Shown: positions 18,479 to 28,421 of the stretch, in pieces | How positions within the stretch are numbered: position 1 is the first letter of the stretch | How the letters are laid out: every line of letters starts with the position of its first letter | Origin: Pseudomonas crudilactis | GTDB taxonomy: Bacteria; Pseudomonadota; Gammaproteobacteria; Pseudomonadales; Pseudomonadaceae | Length of the DNA stretch: 64,000 nt | Reading direction: 5' to 3' | Assembly (NCBI RefSeq): GCF_013433315.1 | Contig: NZ_WXVV01000001.1 | Span: 186,001-250,000, forward strand | The notes under the pieces: model-generated | Databases searched by the model: none | The model's input: the letters and a program-made list of their open reading frames with translations, nothing else | Told to the model about the DNA's origin: nothing | Made by a program: the position numbers and the translations under genes

Positions 18479-20332
18479 TCAGGCAATCACAATGCCGTCA
18501 GCACTCAGGCTGTTCAGCGACACCCCGACCAACGTCACCGAATCGTTGCCAAACGTCAGCACCGTATCCTGCCCGACAGTCGCAGCATGGGCACGGAAAT
18601 CCTCCGCCGGCAACACACCCTGCACACCGAGAAACACCAGTTTGTCGTTGGACGTGTAACCGACTACCCGATCCTGCCCAAACGCGCCGTTGAACAGGAA
18701 CGTATCCGCCCCGCCCCCCGACTCCATTAGGTCATTGCCAGCGCCGCCGACAAACACGTCATTGCCCGCGCCACCGATCAGGTGATCGTTGCCGTCCAGC
18801 CCGAACAGCCAGTCGCCACCGGCATGTGCCTTCAGCGTGTCGGCGCCAGCGGTGCCTTTGACGCTGGACTCGTACGCGGTGACATTGTTGCCGACCTTCA
18901 AACCGCTGGCCGTGACGCTGTGCGTCACATCATCCTTGAACAGCCCCCAGAGAAACCCCGGTTCCTTGGTGACAATGCTGCCGATGTCGCGGGTGATGCT
19001 GATCCCGCCCTTGGCGTCGCGCACGTACAGATTGCCGGCGCCGTCATTGGCGAAGTCAAAGTTCTTAACCGCGCTTTGCAGATCGAGGGTGTTGCTGCCC
19101 TGCCCGCCAAGGATGACGTTGTAGCCGCCGCCGTCGCGGAAGGTGTCGTTGCCGGCGCGACCTTCCAGATAATCGTTGCCGCTACCGCCCTGGATCAGGT
19201 CATTGGCGTCACTGCCAATGATGAACGTGCTGCCCTTGTGGGTTTCGGCGTTACGGTTGAGGTCCTGCACCCAGGTGTTGGCCCGCGCCGGATCCGAGAG
19301 GTTGGCGACGATGATCGTCGAGTCGCGGCTGGTCAGGTCGTAGAATTTTGAGTCGATCACGCGGTTCATGCCGTCGCCATACGCGGTCGGCAAGTGCGAG
19401 ATCCAGGTGGGAATATTGAGGATCGAGTACGGCAGCAGATTCCACGCGGTCGAGGCGTAGTGATCGTTGAAGCTGACGATGTTGTCGGTGGCCGATTCTT
19501 TGGGCGCATCGTGCACGCCGACGGAGGCGCCGGTGAAGGCCGAGCCGTCGAGGGCGCGGAACACCGGGTCGTTTTCGTAGCCGACGTTGAGCACCTTGTC
19601 GGTGCTGCTTTGCGTTGGCGAGGCGTAGGCGATGTAGTTGGAGTCGGCAAAGAAGCCGCCCCACTTGCCGCCGCTCAGGTCGGCCATGCTGTTGACCGCC
19701 AGGCCGCCAAGGCTGTGGCCACTGACCAGTACGTCCTTGCCGGTGAGGCCGTTGGCCTTGGCAAACGCCACCACATCATTGAGCAGATTGCCGAAGGCTT
19801 CACCGACGTAATTCTTCGCGTAATCCTTGGGACCGAAGGCGGCGAGCAGGTCGTTGATGACGTCGCCGATGGAGTCGAGGATCAGGTTTTCCCGCGGACC
19901 GCTGGTGCCGCGAAAGGCAATGCCGAGTTCGGTGAGATGGCCCTGAGCGTCGTACTTGCCGAGGATTTCCACTTGCGCGGTGGTGTAACCGGCCTTCTCG
20001 CCGAAGAAGGTTCCGCGCGCGTCGGTCTTGCCGTCGTAGCCCAGTTGCGAGGCGGTGATAGGCGTCCAGCCGGCCTTTTTTACCGCGTCGAGGGCGAGTT
20101 TTTCCGAGTCGGGGTTCCACGGAATGCCGGGGATGACACCTTGCGAATCGGTGCCGCCGAGCAGCGCCGTGACCAGTGTGGCGGGCAGGCCGAGGCCGAA
20201 ACCGTTGTGCTGATAACCGGCGGCAAAGCCGTTATCGAGGTTGTGATAGGAATACAGCGTGATCGCCATGGCATCGCTGAACAACGCCTTGGAATCGGCT
20301 GTGCCGAAGTTCTTGTAGTCATACACACCCAT
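18479..20332 (-). CDS. pueA: RTX lipase / polyurethanase PueA-like (family I.3)
   Basis: This is an extracellular triacylglycerol lipase of bacterial family I.3, some members of which hydrolyse polyester polyurethane. The 617 residues equal the usual PueA length. The N-terminus MGVYDYKNFG has no signal peptide, as expected for type I secretion. The nucleophile elbow GHSLGG places the catalytic serine at 207. Calcium-binding RTX nonapeptides occur around GGSGNDYLEGRAGNDTF and again in LDGNDHLIGGAGNDVFVGGAGND near the C-terminus. The tail ends DGIVIA, typical of T1SS substrates. AGAGAGG lies about nine bases before the ATG. It is the last gene of the secretion cluster, probably exported by AprDEF. 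Confidence 0.9.
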   Translation of the reverse strand: MGVYDYKNFGTADSKALFSDAMAITLYSYHNLDNGFAAGYQHNGFGLGLPATLVTALLGGTDSQGVIPGIPWNPDSEKLALDAVKKAGWTPITASQLGYDGKTDARGTFFGEKAGYTTAQVEILGKYDAQGHLTELGIAFRGTSGPRENLILDSIGDVINDLLAAFGPKDYAKNYVGEAFGNLLNDVVAFAKANGLTGKDVLVSGHSLGGLAVNSMADLSGGKWGGFFADSNYIAYASPTQSSTDKVLNVGYENDPVFRALDGSAFTGASVGVHDAPKESATDNIVSFNDHYASTAWNLLPYSILNIPTWISHLPTAYGDGMNRVIDSKFYDLTSRDSTIIVANLSDPARANTWVQDLNRNAETHKGSTFIIGSDANDLIQGGSGNDYLEGRAGNDTFRDGGGYNVILGGQGSNTLDLQSAVKNFDFANDGAGNLYVRDAKGGISITRDIGSIVTKEPGFLWGLFKDDVTHSVTASGLKVGNNVTAYESSVKGTAGADTLKAHAGGDWLFGLDGNDHLIGGAGNDVFVGGAGNDLMESGGGADTFLFNGAFGQDRVVGYTSNDKLVFLGVQGVLPAEDFRAHAATVGQDTVLTFGNDSVTLVGVSLNSLSADGIVIA

Positions 20333-20434
20333 TGCTATTGCCTCTCTCTTGTTGGAATTGTTAGAGATAGCTCACAGCCAGGGCGCCCCACGGGGACGCC
20401 CCGGAGCATTTCAGTACTACTTACTGCTGTTTAC

Positions 20435-20523
20435 TGTGGGAGCGAGCTTGCTCGCGAAAGCGGTGCGTCAGGTACGAGTACTTCAACTGACACTACGCAT
20501 TCGCGAGCAAGCTCGCTCCCACA
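20435..20523. repeat. REP pair between the two lipase genes
   Basis: TGTGGGAGCGAGCTTGCTCG and its inverted copy ending GCTCGCTCCCACA enclose about 45 bases, between the end of pueB and the start of pueA. Such doublets can stabilise the upstream mRNA 3' end and reduce downstream expression, which here would uncouple pueA from pueB. That effect is an inference. Confidence 0.85.
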
Positions 20524-20528
20524 TTGGA

Positions 20529-22217
20529 TCACGCGAACATGAAACTGGAGTCCGACAGGTTAGCCACTCCCACCCCGATCAGGGTCACGGCATAGTCGCC
20601 AATCTTCAGCACGGTATCGTTGCCGGTCTGCGACGCGTGTTGCTTGTAGTCGTAGCCCTGCCCCGCGCCCTCAACGCCCATGAACACCAGTTTGTCGCTG
20701 CCCTGGTAACCGTTGATGGCATCGAAACCGAACGCACCGCTGAACAGGAACGTGTTGTTGCCACCCACGGCGCTCATCACGTCGTTGCCGGCGCCACCGA
20801 CAAAGGTCACATGGCCCTTGTCGCTGATCAGCTTGTCATCGCCACCAAGGCCGAACAGCCAGTCACCGTCGGCCGTGGCGTGCAGCGCATTGCCGTAGCC
20901 GTCGCCACTGAGCGAATGGTTGTATTGGGTCAGTTCGTTGCCATTGGTCAAACCTTTGGCCGTAACGCCCCAGGTTATTTCCTTGCTGCCCCACCACGAG
21001 CCCGACTCCTTGCTCACCAGCGCGCCAATGTCGCGGGTCATGCTGATGCCGCCGTAGGCGTCGCGTACGTACAGCGTGCCGTCACCGTCGTTGGCGAAGC
21101 TGAAGTTCTGCAACGGTTTCTGCAGTTCGAAGGTGTTGTGCCCCTGGCCACCGAGCAGGATGTTGTAGCCGCCGTCATCACGAAAACGGTCATCGCCGCC
21201 CAGGCCTTCGAGGAAGTCGTTGCCCGCGCCGCCCTTGAGCCAGTCGTTGCTCTGCGTGCCGATGATGAACGTGCTGCCGGTGTGCGGCTCGCCGCTGCGA
21301 CCGAGATCCTCGACCCAGGTTTTGCCGCGAGAAGCTTCTTCCAGATTGGAGACGATGATCGTCGAGTCTTTATGCGTCAGGTTGTAGAACTTCGAATCGA
21401 TGACCCGATTCAAGCCATCGGCATAGCCCAGCGAGCTGTGGGCCGACCAGTTCAACGGATTGACGATGCTGAACGGCACCAGGTTCTGCGCGGTGGAGGA
21501 GTAGTTGTCGTTGAAGTTGACGATGTTGTCGGTCGTCGAATCGTGGGGTTTGTCGTGCTTGCCCATCGACGCTGTGCTGAACGTGGTGCCATCGAGCACA
21601 CGGAACACCGGATCGTTCTCAAAGCCGATGTTCAGCACGTTGTTGCCAGTGCTGCTCTGGGTTGGCGAGGCGAAGGTGACGTAGTTGGCATCCTTGAAGA
21701 AGCCGCCCCAGTTGCTCGCGCTCAATTCGGCGACGCTGTTGACGCCGAGCCCGCCGAGGCTGTGACCGCTGAGCAGCACGTCCTTGGCGGCGATGCCGTT
21801 GGCAATCGCGAATGCGGCGACCGCCTTGAGCAAATTGTCGAAAGCGTTTTTCGCGTAATTGCTCGCGTAATCCGACGGCCCGATGGCGGCCAGCAGGTTG
21901 TTTTTCAAGTCGCCGAAAGTGTCGCTGTAACCGAGCCCGCCGGTGCCACGAAAGGCCACGCCGATGCCGATCAACTTGCCGGCAGCGTCGTATTTGCCGA
22001 GCACTTCCGCCTCGGCACTGGTGAAGCCGTCCTTCTCGCCGAAGAACGTGCCTTGCGGTCCGACCTTGCCCTGATAACCCAGTGCCGTCGCCGTGACCGG
22101 CGCCCAAGCGGTGGCCGGCAACGGCTTGCCAGTCGGCGTGTAGGCATACAGCGTCAGTGCGATGGCGTCGCTGTACAACGCTTTGCCATCGGCATTTTTA
22201 TAATCGAACAGTCCCAT
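20529..22217 (-). CDS. pueB: RTX lipase / polyurethanase PueB-like (family I.3)
   Basis: This is the second family I.3 lipase, 562 residues, paralogous to the 617-residue lipase downstream but lacking an N-terminal insertion of about 50 residues. Its start MGLFDYKNADGKALYSDAIAL is typical of TliA/LipA proteins. The catalytic serine is S153 in GHSLGG. RTX motifs include GGAGNDFLEGLGGDDRF and a C-terminal set around GLGGDDKLISDKG...GGAGNDVM. It ends with the hydrophobic tail DSSFMFA used by the ABC exporter. There is no Sec signal. AGAGAGAG precedes the ATG. Synteny (aprA-inh-aprDEF-prtA-prtB-pueB-pueA) matches the P. protegens/P. fluorescens locus. Confidence 0.9.
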   Translation of the reverse strand: MGLFDYKNADGKALYSDAIALTLYAYTPTGKPLPATAWAPVTATALGYQGKVGPQGTFFGEKDGFTSAEAEVLGKYDAAGKLIGIGVAFRGTGGLGYSDTFGDLKNNLLAAIGPSDYASNYAKNAFDNLLKAVAAFAIANGIAAKDVLLSGHSLGGLGVNSVAELSASNWGGFFKDANYVTFASPTQSSTGNNVLNIGFENDPVFRVLDGTTFSTASMGKHDKPHDSTTDNIVNFNDNYSSTAQNLVPFSIVNPLNWSAHSSLGYADGLNRVIDSKFYNLTHKDSTIIVSNLEEASRGKTWVEDLGRSGEPHTGSTFIIGTQSNDWLKGGAGNDFLEGLGGDDRFRDDGGYNILLGGQGHNTFELQKPLQNFSFANDGDGTLYVRDAYGGISMTRDIGALVSKESGSWWGSKEITWGVTAKGLTNGNELTQYNHSLSGDGYGNALHATADGDWLFGLGGDDKLISDKGHVTFVGGAGNDVMSAVGGNNTFLFSGAFGFDAINGYQGSDKLVFMGVEGAGQGYDYKQHASQTGNDTVLKIGDYAVTLIGVGVANLSDSSFMFA

Positions 22218-22275
22218 GTTGTGCTCTCTCTTCCTTCAAATGACTGGCAGCTCTTTGCAGAGCTGCCAGCACGCC

Positions 22276-25200
22276 TTAGAACTGCCAGTCGAGGGTCAGA
22301 CCCACGCCGTGGTCCTTCTCGTTCGAGCCGATCAGTCCGTTGTAATCCAGGTTCACCCGCACATCGCGATTGAGCGCCAGACCCGCACGCACACCGACCA
22401 CCGCCGCATCGCGATCCATCGACACGCCCTGCACGGTGAACGCGCTGTTGCCGTTGGCGAAGGCCAGATGGCTGTCGGCATCAACGTTGTTCAGGTTGTG
22501 CTGCCAGCCGAGGCTCGCACCCAGCTCAAGTTGATGCTGATCCGACAAGGCGAACGAGCGCTTGGCGCGTACGCCGAGGGTCGACAGCACCACATCGCGA
22601 TTGTTCTCACCGCCCTTCAGCGCTGCCGCGTCACCTTTTTCGGTAAAGCTTTCAGTGTTCAGGTGCACGTAGGACAGGTTGGCGAACGGCTCCAGATTCA
22701 TCGGTTGCAGGCCCAGATCATAAGCGGCCTCGGTGAACACTTGAGTGGTTGCGGCATCGTGCTTGGTCTTTTGTTTACCACTGACGTCCCCGAACTGCAG
22801 GTCACGTTTGACGTCGACACGGTGCCAGCTATAGGCGCCGCCGACGGTCAGACGCAGCGCATCGATCTGATGCCCCAGGTACGCACCCAAGTGGTAGCTG
22901 TCGACCGACGCCGACGAATGCGTGCCGCTGCCCATGCTCAACGAGCTGTCGCTATAACCGGTAACGAAACCCAGACGGGTATCTTCAGCGATCAAGCCAT
23001 CGACACCGGCCAGCAGGCCACCGATGGAGCTGTTGGAGTCGGCATTGTCATGCCCGCCATCGCTCTTGCCCCACGAACCCAAGACCTTGACCCAGGCGTT
23101 GCTGCGATCGTCAGTCGGTGCGCCGGCATTGAACAGGTCACGCTCACGCAGACGCTCGCCCACGGCTTCGCGCAGGTAACGGCTGTCGTTGATCAGCATC
23201 GTGCCAATCGCCGGATGGATTTCGCCGGACAGTTGCTGGAAGGCTTGCTGCGCCGACGCCGCATTCGGCGACAGCAACAGGGTTTCGAACAACGCATTGC
23301 CGGCGCCCAGACGTTCCGCCGCCGCACCGACCGCACGCTGGTTCGGCGTCAGACCGACACTGGCGAACGAGGCCTCGTTACGCCCGACTGCCAACTGAAT
23401 GCCAGTGGCCGAGTACGCCAGCGTGCCGCCGAGGAAGGCGTAATCCGGCAACACCTGACCGAAGCGCCCTTCGATGCCGCCCGCCGCTTGCAGGATGTTG
23501 TACTGAGTACCGAGCAGGCTTTGCACTTCGTTGGTGGTCAGCAGCGCCGGGCTGTTTTCCAGCGACATGCTCACCGTGGCGCCTTCAATCACGGCTTTGC
23601 CGGTAGCGATAATCTGATCGCTGCTGGTCGGCGACAGCTCTACGGCGTAGGTCGAACCCGGTGCAAAGGTCACGTCACCGGCCACGTTCAGGGTGCCGAT
23701 GGAGTTACCCGGTGCGACCGTACCGCCGCTGTTCACCGACAGCGCGCCGATGTGGCCGTTGCCGCCGAGGATACCGCCGTCATTCACCGTCACCGCCGAT
23801 TGCAGCGAACCGTTGATGGCCAAGCGGCCCTGATTGACCAGGGTCGGGCCGCTATAAGTGTTGTTGCCGGTCAGCACCAGCGTGCCGATACCTTGCTTGG
23901 TCAAACCGCCGTGGCCGGAGATGTCGTTGCGCCAGGTGTCGAGGCCGCAGGTGATGTCGGTGCACACGCGTTCGGTCGGTTTGCCCTGATCGATGATCGC
24001 GCCGATGCCCGGCAGATCCGCGACAAACTGGCCGGAGCCGTACGCGCCGTCGATGCGGAATTCCGCCGGAATGTCCTGCTCGGTGACGAACATCGACGGG
24101 CCGTCGATGCCTTTGCGCAGGTTGATCATGCCCCAGCCGTACAAGGCGTCGATGCCCGGCGCGCCGAGGTCGGTGGCCGTGGTGCGCAAGACCGTGGCGA
24201 CCTGATCACCGGTCATGTACGGGAAGCGCTCCATCAGCACGGCCATGGAGCCGGCGACATGCGGCGCGGCCATCGAAGTGCCGTTGTAATTTTTGTAGCC
24301 GGTGGTCAGGTTGTCGGCGTTGGTGCCTTCGATGATCGCGCTGAAGATCTTCGTGCCCGGTGCCGAGACGCAGAAACTCGCGGTGTAGCCGCAGCGCGAG
24401 GAGAACGTACTCATGATGTACGGGTTGGCGCTGGCCAGGTCCGGGTTCTTCTGCAACGCGGCGACGGTGATCCAGTTCGGCGCGATGTCCGGAACGAAAT
24501 AGCCGAGACCGGCGATGGCGTCCGGGTTGTTGAGGTTGTAGTCGTTGCCGGCGGCGAAGATCGTGACGATGCCGCTGCGCGCGGCGGCAATTGCGCCGTC
24601 ATAGGCGCCGCCCGGTCTGGTGCCGAGCAGCGTGCGGATCTCGTTGAACTGCACTTGCGCGTCATTGACGGTGAAGTGCGGGTACGCCGGATCGCGGCCG
24701 CCGAGGTCGAAACGGTCAGTGATGCCGATGCCCCAACTGTTGTTGATGATCCGTGCGCCGCTGGCGATCAGCGCATCCCAACCGGCCTTGTACACCGCGC
24801 CGTCGTTACCGCGAACGATGCCGTCCTCCGGGCCCGGGTCACCGTTGTCGGCGCTGATGATCTGCGCACCGAACGCCACGCCGTGCATCGGCCCACCGTC
24901 ACGACTGCCGGCGGCGATGCCACCAACGTGGGTGCCGTGGGCGCCGAGTTTGCCATCGGAGCCGACCGAGGGCGAACCGTCATAGCGGAATGCATCGCCG
25001 GCTTTGACCGGGATGTACGGGTCGGTGTATTCGCGGATCCCGCTGGTGACCAGGGTGACGACTTTATTGCTGCCGGAGAACTCCGGGTGCGCGGCATACA
25101 CCGGCTGATCAAAGATCCCCAGTTTCACGCCTTTGCCGGTATAACCGGCGGCGTAAGCGTGATCGGCACCGATCGCGCCCAGGCCCCAATCGGCCTGAAA

Positions 25201-25353
25201 CTCGGTACTGCGCCAACTCGATGGATCGCCCGTGCGACCGCTCTCCACGTAGGGCGCGGCATGGGCTGTGCCGATGGCACAGAGCACGGCGAGCGTGAGG
25301 GTTTTCAGGGCAAAGCGGCCACCCGTTTGCGCGGGGGTATTGTTGTTATTCAT
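22276..25353 (-). CDS. prtB: Autotransporter subtilisin-like serine protease PrtB-like
   Basis: This is a type V secreted protease of about 1025 residues. Sec signal: MNNNNTPAQTGGRFALKTL up to GTAHA. The S8 subtilase domain has the aspartate in KLGIFDQPVYAAHPEF, the histidine in GAHGTHVGGIAAG and the serine in NGTSMAAPHVAGSMA. Next come a passenger repeat (GTLVLTGNNTYSGPTLVNQG) and a linker. A C-terminal beta-barrel of about 270 residues ends in the outer-membrane signature LDWQF. ATG 25353 was chosen because it gives the signal peptide and has GGAAGG upstream; the longer frame runs into the intergenic repeat. It is a paralogue of the next gene upstream and should be independent of AprDEF. 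Confidence 0.9.
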   Translation of the reverse strand: MNNNNTPAQTGGRFALKTLTLAVLCAIGTAHAAPYVESGRTGDPSSWRSTEFQADWGLGAIGADHAYAAGYTGKGVKLGIFDQPVYAAHPEFSGSNKVVTLVTSGIREYTDPYIPVKAGDAFRYDGSPSVGSDGKLGAHGTHVGGIAAGSRDGGPMHGVAFGAQIISADNGDPGPEDGIVRGNDGAVYKAGWDALIASGARIINNSWGIGITDRFDLGGRDPAYPHFTVNDAQVQFNEIRTLLGTRPGGAYDGAIAAARSGIVTIFAAGNDYNLNNPDAIAGLGYFVPDIAPNWITVAALQKNPDLASANPYIMSTFSSRCGYTASFCVSAPGTKIFSAIIEGTNADNLTTGYKNYNGTSMAAPHVAGSMAVLMERFPYMTGDQVATVLRTTATDLGAPGIDALYGWGMINLRKGIDGPSMFVTEQDIPAEFRIDGAYGSGQFVADLPGIGAIIDQGKPTERVCTDITCGLDTWRNDISGHGGLTKQGIGTLVLTGNNTYSGPTLVNQGRLAINGSLQSAVTVNDGGILGGNGHIGALSVNSGGTVAPGNSIGTLNVAGDVTFAPGSTYAVELSPTSSDQIIATGKAVIEGATVSMSLENSPALLTTNEVQSLLGTQYNILQAAGGIEGRFGQVLPDYAFLGGTLAYSATGIQLAVGRNEASFASVGLTPNQRAVGAAAERLGAGNALFETLLLSPNAASAQQAFQQLSGEIHPAIGTMLINDSRYLREAVGERLRERDLFNAGAPTDDRSNAWVKVLGSWGKSDGGHDNADSNSSIGGLLAGVDGLIAEDTRLGFVTGYSDSSLSMGSGTHSSASVDSYHLGAYLGHQIDALRLTVGGAYSWHRVDVKRDLQFGDVSGKQKTKHDAATTQVFTEAAYDLGLQPMNLEPFANLSYVHLNTESFTEKGDAAALKGGENNRDVVLSTLGVRAKRSFALSDQHQLELGASLGWQHNLNNVDADSHLAFANGNSAFTVQGVSMDRDAAVVGVRAGLALNRDVRVNLDYNGLIGSNEKDHGVGLTLDWQF

Positions 25354-25391
25354 CCAGCGACCTTCCTTAGTGATGTTGCGAAAAATCCTGA

Positions 25392-25415
25392 TCGTTCCCA
25401 CGCTCCGCGTGGGGG
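25392..25415. repeat. Short palindromic repeat (GTTCCCACGC family)
   Basis: The core CCCACGCTCCGCGTGGG lies directly after the prtA stop codon and before prtB. It forms a seven- to eight-base-pair stem and resembles the element at 17823-17849. It may act as a weak terminator or mRNA-stabilising stem between the two protease genes. Confidence 0.6.
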
Positions 25416-28367
25416 TTAGAACTGCCAATTAAGACTCAGGCCAACGCCATGAAGCTTTTCGCGACTGGCCAGTTGTCCGTTGTAATCAAGGTTGACCCGT
25501 ACATCGCGGCTCAGCGCCAGGCTGGCCTGCACACCAACCAGCGCCGCATCGCGTACCAGCGCCGAACTCTCCACCGCATACGGTGTGCCGCCACTGGCGA
25601 AGCGCAGATGCTGCTCGGAGTCGATGTCGCTCAGGCTGTGTTGCCAGCCGAGGTGGCCGCTCACGTCCAGCGATTGCTGGGGCGAAAGATTGAAGGTCTT
25701 GATCGCCCGCACACCGAGGGTGCTCAGCATGGCGTCACGTTGATCGCCCGAACTTTTCAGTGCGGCTGCGTCGCCCTTCTCGGTCAAACCTTCGGTGTCC
25801 AGATGCACGTAGGCGAGGTTGGCGAACGGCTCCAGCGCCAATGGTTGCAGGTGCAAGCGATAAGCCGCCTCGCCGAACACTTGCGTGGTCGCCGCGTCGA
25901 CCTTGGCTTTCTGTTTGGCACTGACATCGCCGTATTGCAGATCGCGTTTCACATCGGCGCGATGCCAGCTGTAGGCAGCGCCGGTGCTCAAGCGCCAGGC
26001 GCCGACCTCACGGCCGGCGTACGCGCCGAGGTGATAACTGTCGACCTTGGCCGAGGAATGCGTGCCCGAACCCATACTCAGCGAACTGTCGCTGTAACCG
26101 GTGACCAGACCGATACGGGTCTGCTCGTCCAGCGCGCCGTCGACACCTGCCAGCAGTCCGCCAATCGAAGTGTTGTAGCCCGCCGTGTCGTGACTCGAAT
26201 CGGTCGTGCCCCATGCCCCGAGAGCCTTGATCCAGCCGTTGCTTTGCGCAGCAGTTGTGTCGTGCAGACGCTCGCCCACCGCATCGCGCAACTGGCGGCT
26301 GTCGTTGATCAGCATCGAACTCAATGCCGGGTAGATCTCGCCGCTCAACTGCTGGAACGCTTGTTGCGCGGAACTCGCATCGGGTGAACGCAACAGGCTT
26401 TCGTACACCGAATTGCCCGCGCCCAGACCTTCGACGGCAGCCGCTACTGAGCGTTGATTCGGTGTTTGCCCGACGCTGCTGAAGGTTGTCGCATTACGTT
26501 CGACGCTCAGTTGAATAGCGTTGGCGGCATAGTCGAGGCTGCCGCCGATAAACAGGTAATTCGGCAGCACGGCACCGAACTGGCCCTGAACCCCACCGGC
26601 CGCCTGCAGGATGTCGTACTGGCGACCCAGCAGGCTTTGCGCTTCGGTGGTGCTGAGCAGCGTCGGGCTGTTTTCCAGCGACAGGCTGACGGTGGCGCCG
26701 CGGATGTTGGCGGTGCCGCCGGCAACGATGCGGTCGCTGCTGGTCGGCGACAATTCAACGGCGTAGGTCGAACCCGGTGCGAAGGTCACGTCACCGGCAA
26801 CGTTCAAAGTACCGATGGAGTTGCCAGGCACCACGCGAGCACCGCTGTTGGCAAGCAGCGCGCCGATTCGCCCGGAACCGCCAAGGGTGCCGCTGTCGTT
26901 CACCGTCACGGCAGAAGTCAGCGAACCGTTGACCGTGAGCAAGCCGGCATTGACCGTGGTTACACCACGATAGGTGTTGGCGCCGGTGAGAATCAGCTGC
27001 CCGCCGCCGGACTTGATCAGGCTGCCCTGGTACACCCGATTCGCCGCCGCTGCATCACGGGCAGTGCCAACGGCGTAATCGGTCTGATCCTGTTGGCTGG
27101 CGCCCGCAGCAACGCCATTCAGCCAGCCCTTGTCCTGCAGGGTTTGCTGCCAGGCGCTGTGTTCCGCGAGGTCTTCGGCCTGACGCTGAATCAGCGCTTT
27201 GTCGGAGATGTCATTGCTCCAGACATCACGCTGCCCTGCCCCCAGACTGGCATCAAACACACCGAGCAACTGCCCAGGCCCGCGCATCGCCCGGTCGAGA
27301 TTGGCCACGCCCCAACCGACCCGTTCGTTCGGCGCATCGGTGACCGAGCCATCCAGTTGCGTGGCGGTGGTCAGCAACACTTCAAGTGCCTGCTGATTGT
27401 TCATGTACGGGTAGCGTTCCATCACCAGCGCCAGTGCGCCGGTCGCATGCGGCGCCGACATCGAGGTGCCGGACTTGATCGCGTAACCGCCACCGGGAAT
27501 GGTGCTGTCGATCTTCGCCCCCGGCGTGGTGATGCACCAGTATTTGGCGAGGCCGCACTGGTTGTACTTTTGCTGATTGCTCTGATCAAGGCCGGAAACC
27601 GCCAGCCAGTGACCTTCCAGATCCGGCTGAAAATACGGCAGCGCTGAACGCACACTGGCATTCGGGTAGCCGCTGTTGCCGGCGCTGAACACGTTGATCA
27701 CACCGCGTCGGGAAACATCCGCAGCAGCATCGAGCCAGGTGCCTTTGTTCCAGTGCTGGGCGTACGCGGCGTGCAGATCGGCCAGTGTGCGGTAGCTGAC
27801 ATCCGGCGGCTGGCTGCCCCAGCTGTTGTTGATTGCGCGTACGCCGGCATCGGCGAGCGCGTCATATACCGCTTTGAAATAGCGCGGATCGGGGTTGGGG
27901 CCGAACAGGAAGCTGTCGTTCTTGTTGGTGTTGCCGACGTAGAGTTGCGCGTTGTACGCCACGCCATGCATGCCGCTGCCATCGCGCGAGGCGCCCATGG
28001 TGCCGACGACGTGAGTGCCGTGGGAGTCGTTGTTGGGATTGAGGGTGCCATCGACGTTGAACAGAGAGCCGTCGATGTAGCTGCCGCTGGCCGTGACCGG
28101 GTGATAACGATCGCTGGCGAATTCCGGATGAGCGGCATCGAAACCGGAATCGAGTGCGCCGATTTTCACGCCTTGGCCGGTGATGCCAGCGGCGTAGGCT
28201 TGCTCGGCCTGCATGCGGCTCAGGCCCCAGTCGCGGAGGAATTCAGCGCTGCGCCAACTGGTGGGATCGCCGGGTTTGCCGGCTTCGAGGTATTGGGCCT
28301 GCGCCTGGGTTGCAGAAATCACAAGCAGCAGGGTGCCGACCGAAATCGGCTTGATGCGTACGTCCAT
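25416..28367 (-). CDS. prtA: Autotransporter subtilisin-like serine protease PrtA-like
   Basis: This type V secreted protease has about 983 residues. The signal peptide is MDVRIKPISVGTLLLVISAT to AQA. Subtilase triad: aspartate in KIGALDSGFDAAHPEF, histidine in DSHGTHVVGTMGA and serine in SGTSMSAPHATGALAL. A passenger-associated repeat (GGQLILTGANTYRGVTTVNA) and a C-terminal autotransporter barrel ending LNWQF follow. The barrel half is highly similar to prtB, more so than the protease half. ATG 28367 is preferred over a GTG at 28376, although no strong ribosome binding site is evident. It lies downstream of aprF, separated by a MITE-like repeat, so it may have its own promoter. Confidence 0.9.
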   Translation of the reverse strand: MDVRIKPISVGTLLLVISATQAQAQYLEAGKPGDPTSWRSAEFLRDWGLSRMQAEQAYAAGITGQGVKIGALDSGFDAAHPEFASDRYHPVTASGSYIDGSLFNVDGTLNPNNDSHGTHVVGTMGASRDGSGMHGVAYNAQLYVGNTNKNDSFLFGPNPDPRYFKAVYDALADAGVRAINNSWGSQPPDVSYRTLADLHAAYAQHWNKGTWLDAAADVSRRGVINVFSAGNSGYPNASVRSALPYFQPDLEGHWLAVSGLDQSNQQKYNQCGLAKYWCITTPGAKIDSTIPGGGYAIKSGTSMSAPHATGALALVMERYPYMNNQQALEVLLTTATQLDGSVTDAPNERVGWGVANLDRAMRGPGQLLGVFDASLGAGQRDVWSNDISDKALIQRQAEDLAEHSAWQQTLQDKGWLNGVAAGASQQDQTDYAVGTARDAAAANRVYQGSLIKSGGGQLILTGANTYRGVTTVNAGLLTVNGSLTSAVTVNDSGTLGGSGRIGALLANSGARVVPGNSIGTLNVAGDVTFAPGSTYAVELSPTSSDRIVAGGTANIRGATVSLSLENSPTLLSTTEAQSLLGRQYDILQAAGGVQGQFGAVLPNYLFIGGSLDYAANAIQLSVERNATTFSSVGQTPNQRSVAAAVEGLGAGNSVYESLLRSPDASSAQQAFQQLSGEIYPALSSMLINDSRQLRDAVGERLHDTTAAQSNGWIKALGAWGTTDSSHDTAGYNTSIGGLLAGVDGALDEQTRIGLVTGYSDSSLSMGSGTHSSAKVDSYHLGAYAGREVGAWRLSTGAAYSWHRADVKRDLQYGDVSAKQKAKVDAATTQVFGEAAYRLHLQPLALEPFANLAYVHLDTEGLTEKGDAAALKSSGDQRDAMLSTLGVRAIKTFNLSPQQSLDVSGHLGWQHSLSDIDSEQHLRFASGGTPYAVESSALVRDAALVGVQASLALSRDVRVNLDYNGQLASREKLHGVGLSLNWQF

Positions 28368-28421
28368 GTTCACCACTCACTTTTATTGTTTTATGCAGGT
28401 TCTTTTGCGGTGTTGCCTGTT

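Noticed and set aside
19394..22373. Plus-strand frames of 382 and 674 codons opposite the lipase genes
   Set aside because: Antisense shadows of the RTX lipases, including REP sequence translated in one of them.
22216..25419. Plus-strand open frame of 1067 codons opposite prtB
   Set aside because: Low-complexity antisense frame (Ala, Arg, Gln, Val-rich); the minus-strand autotransporter has clear domains.
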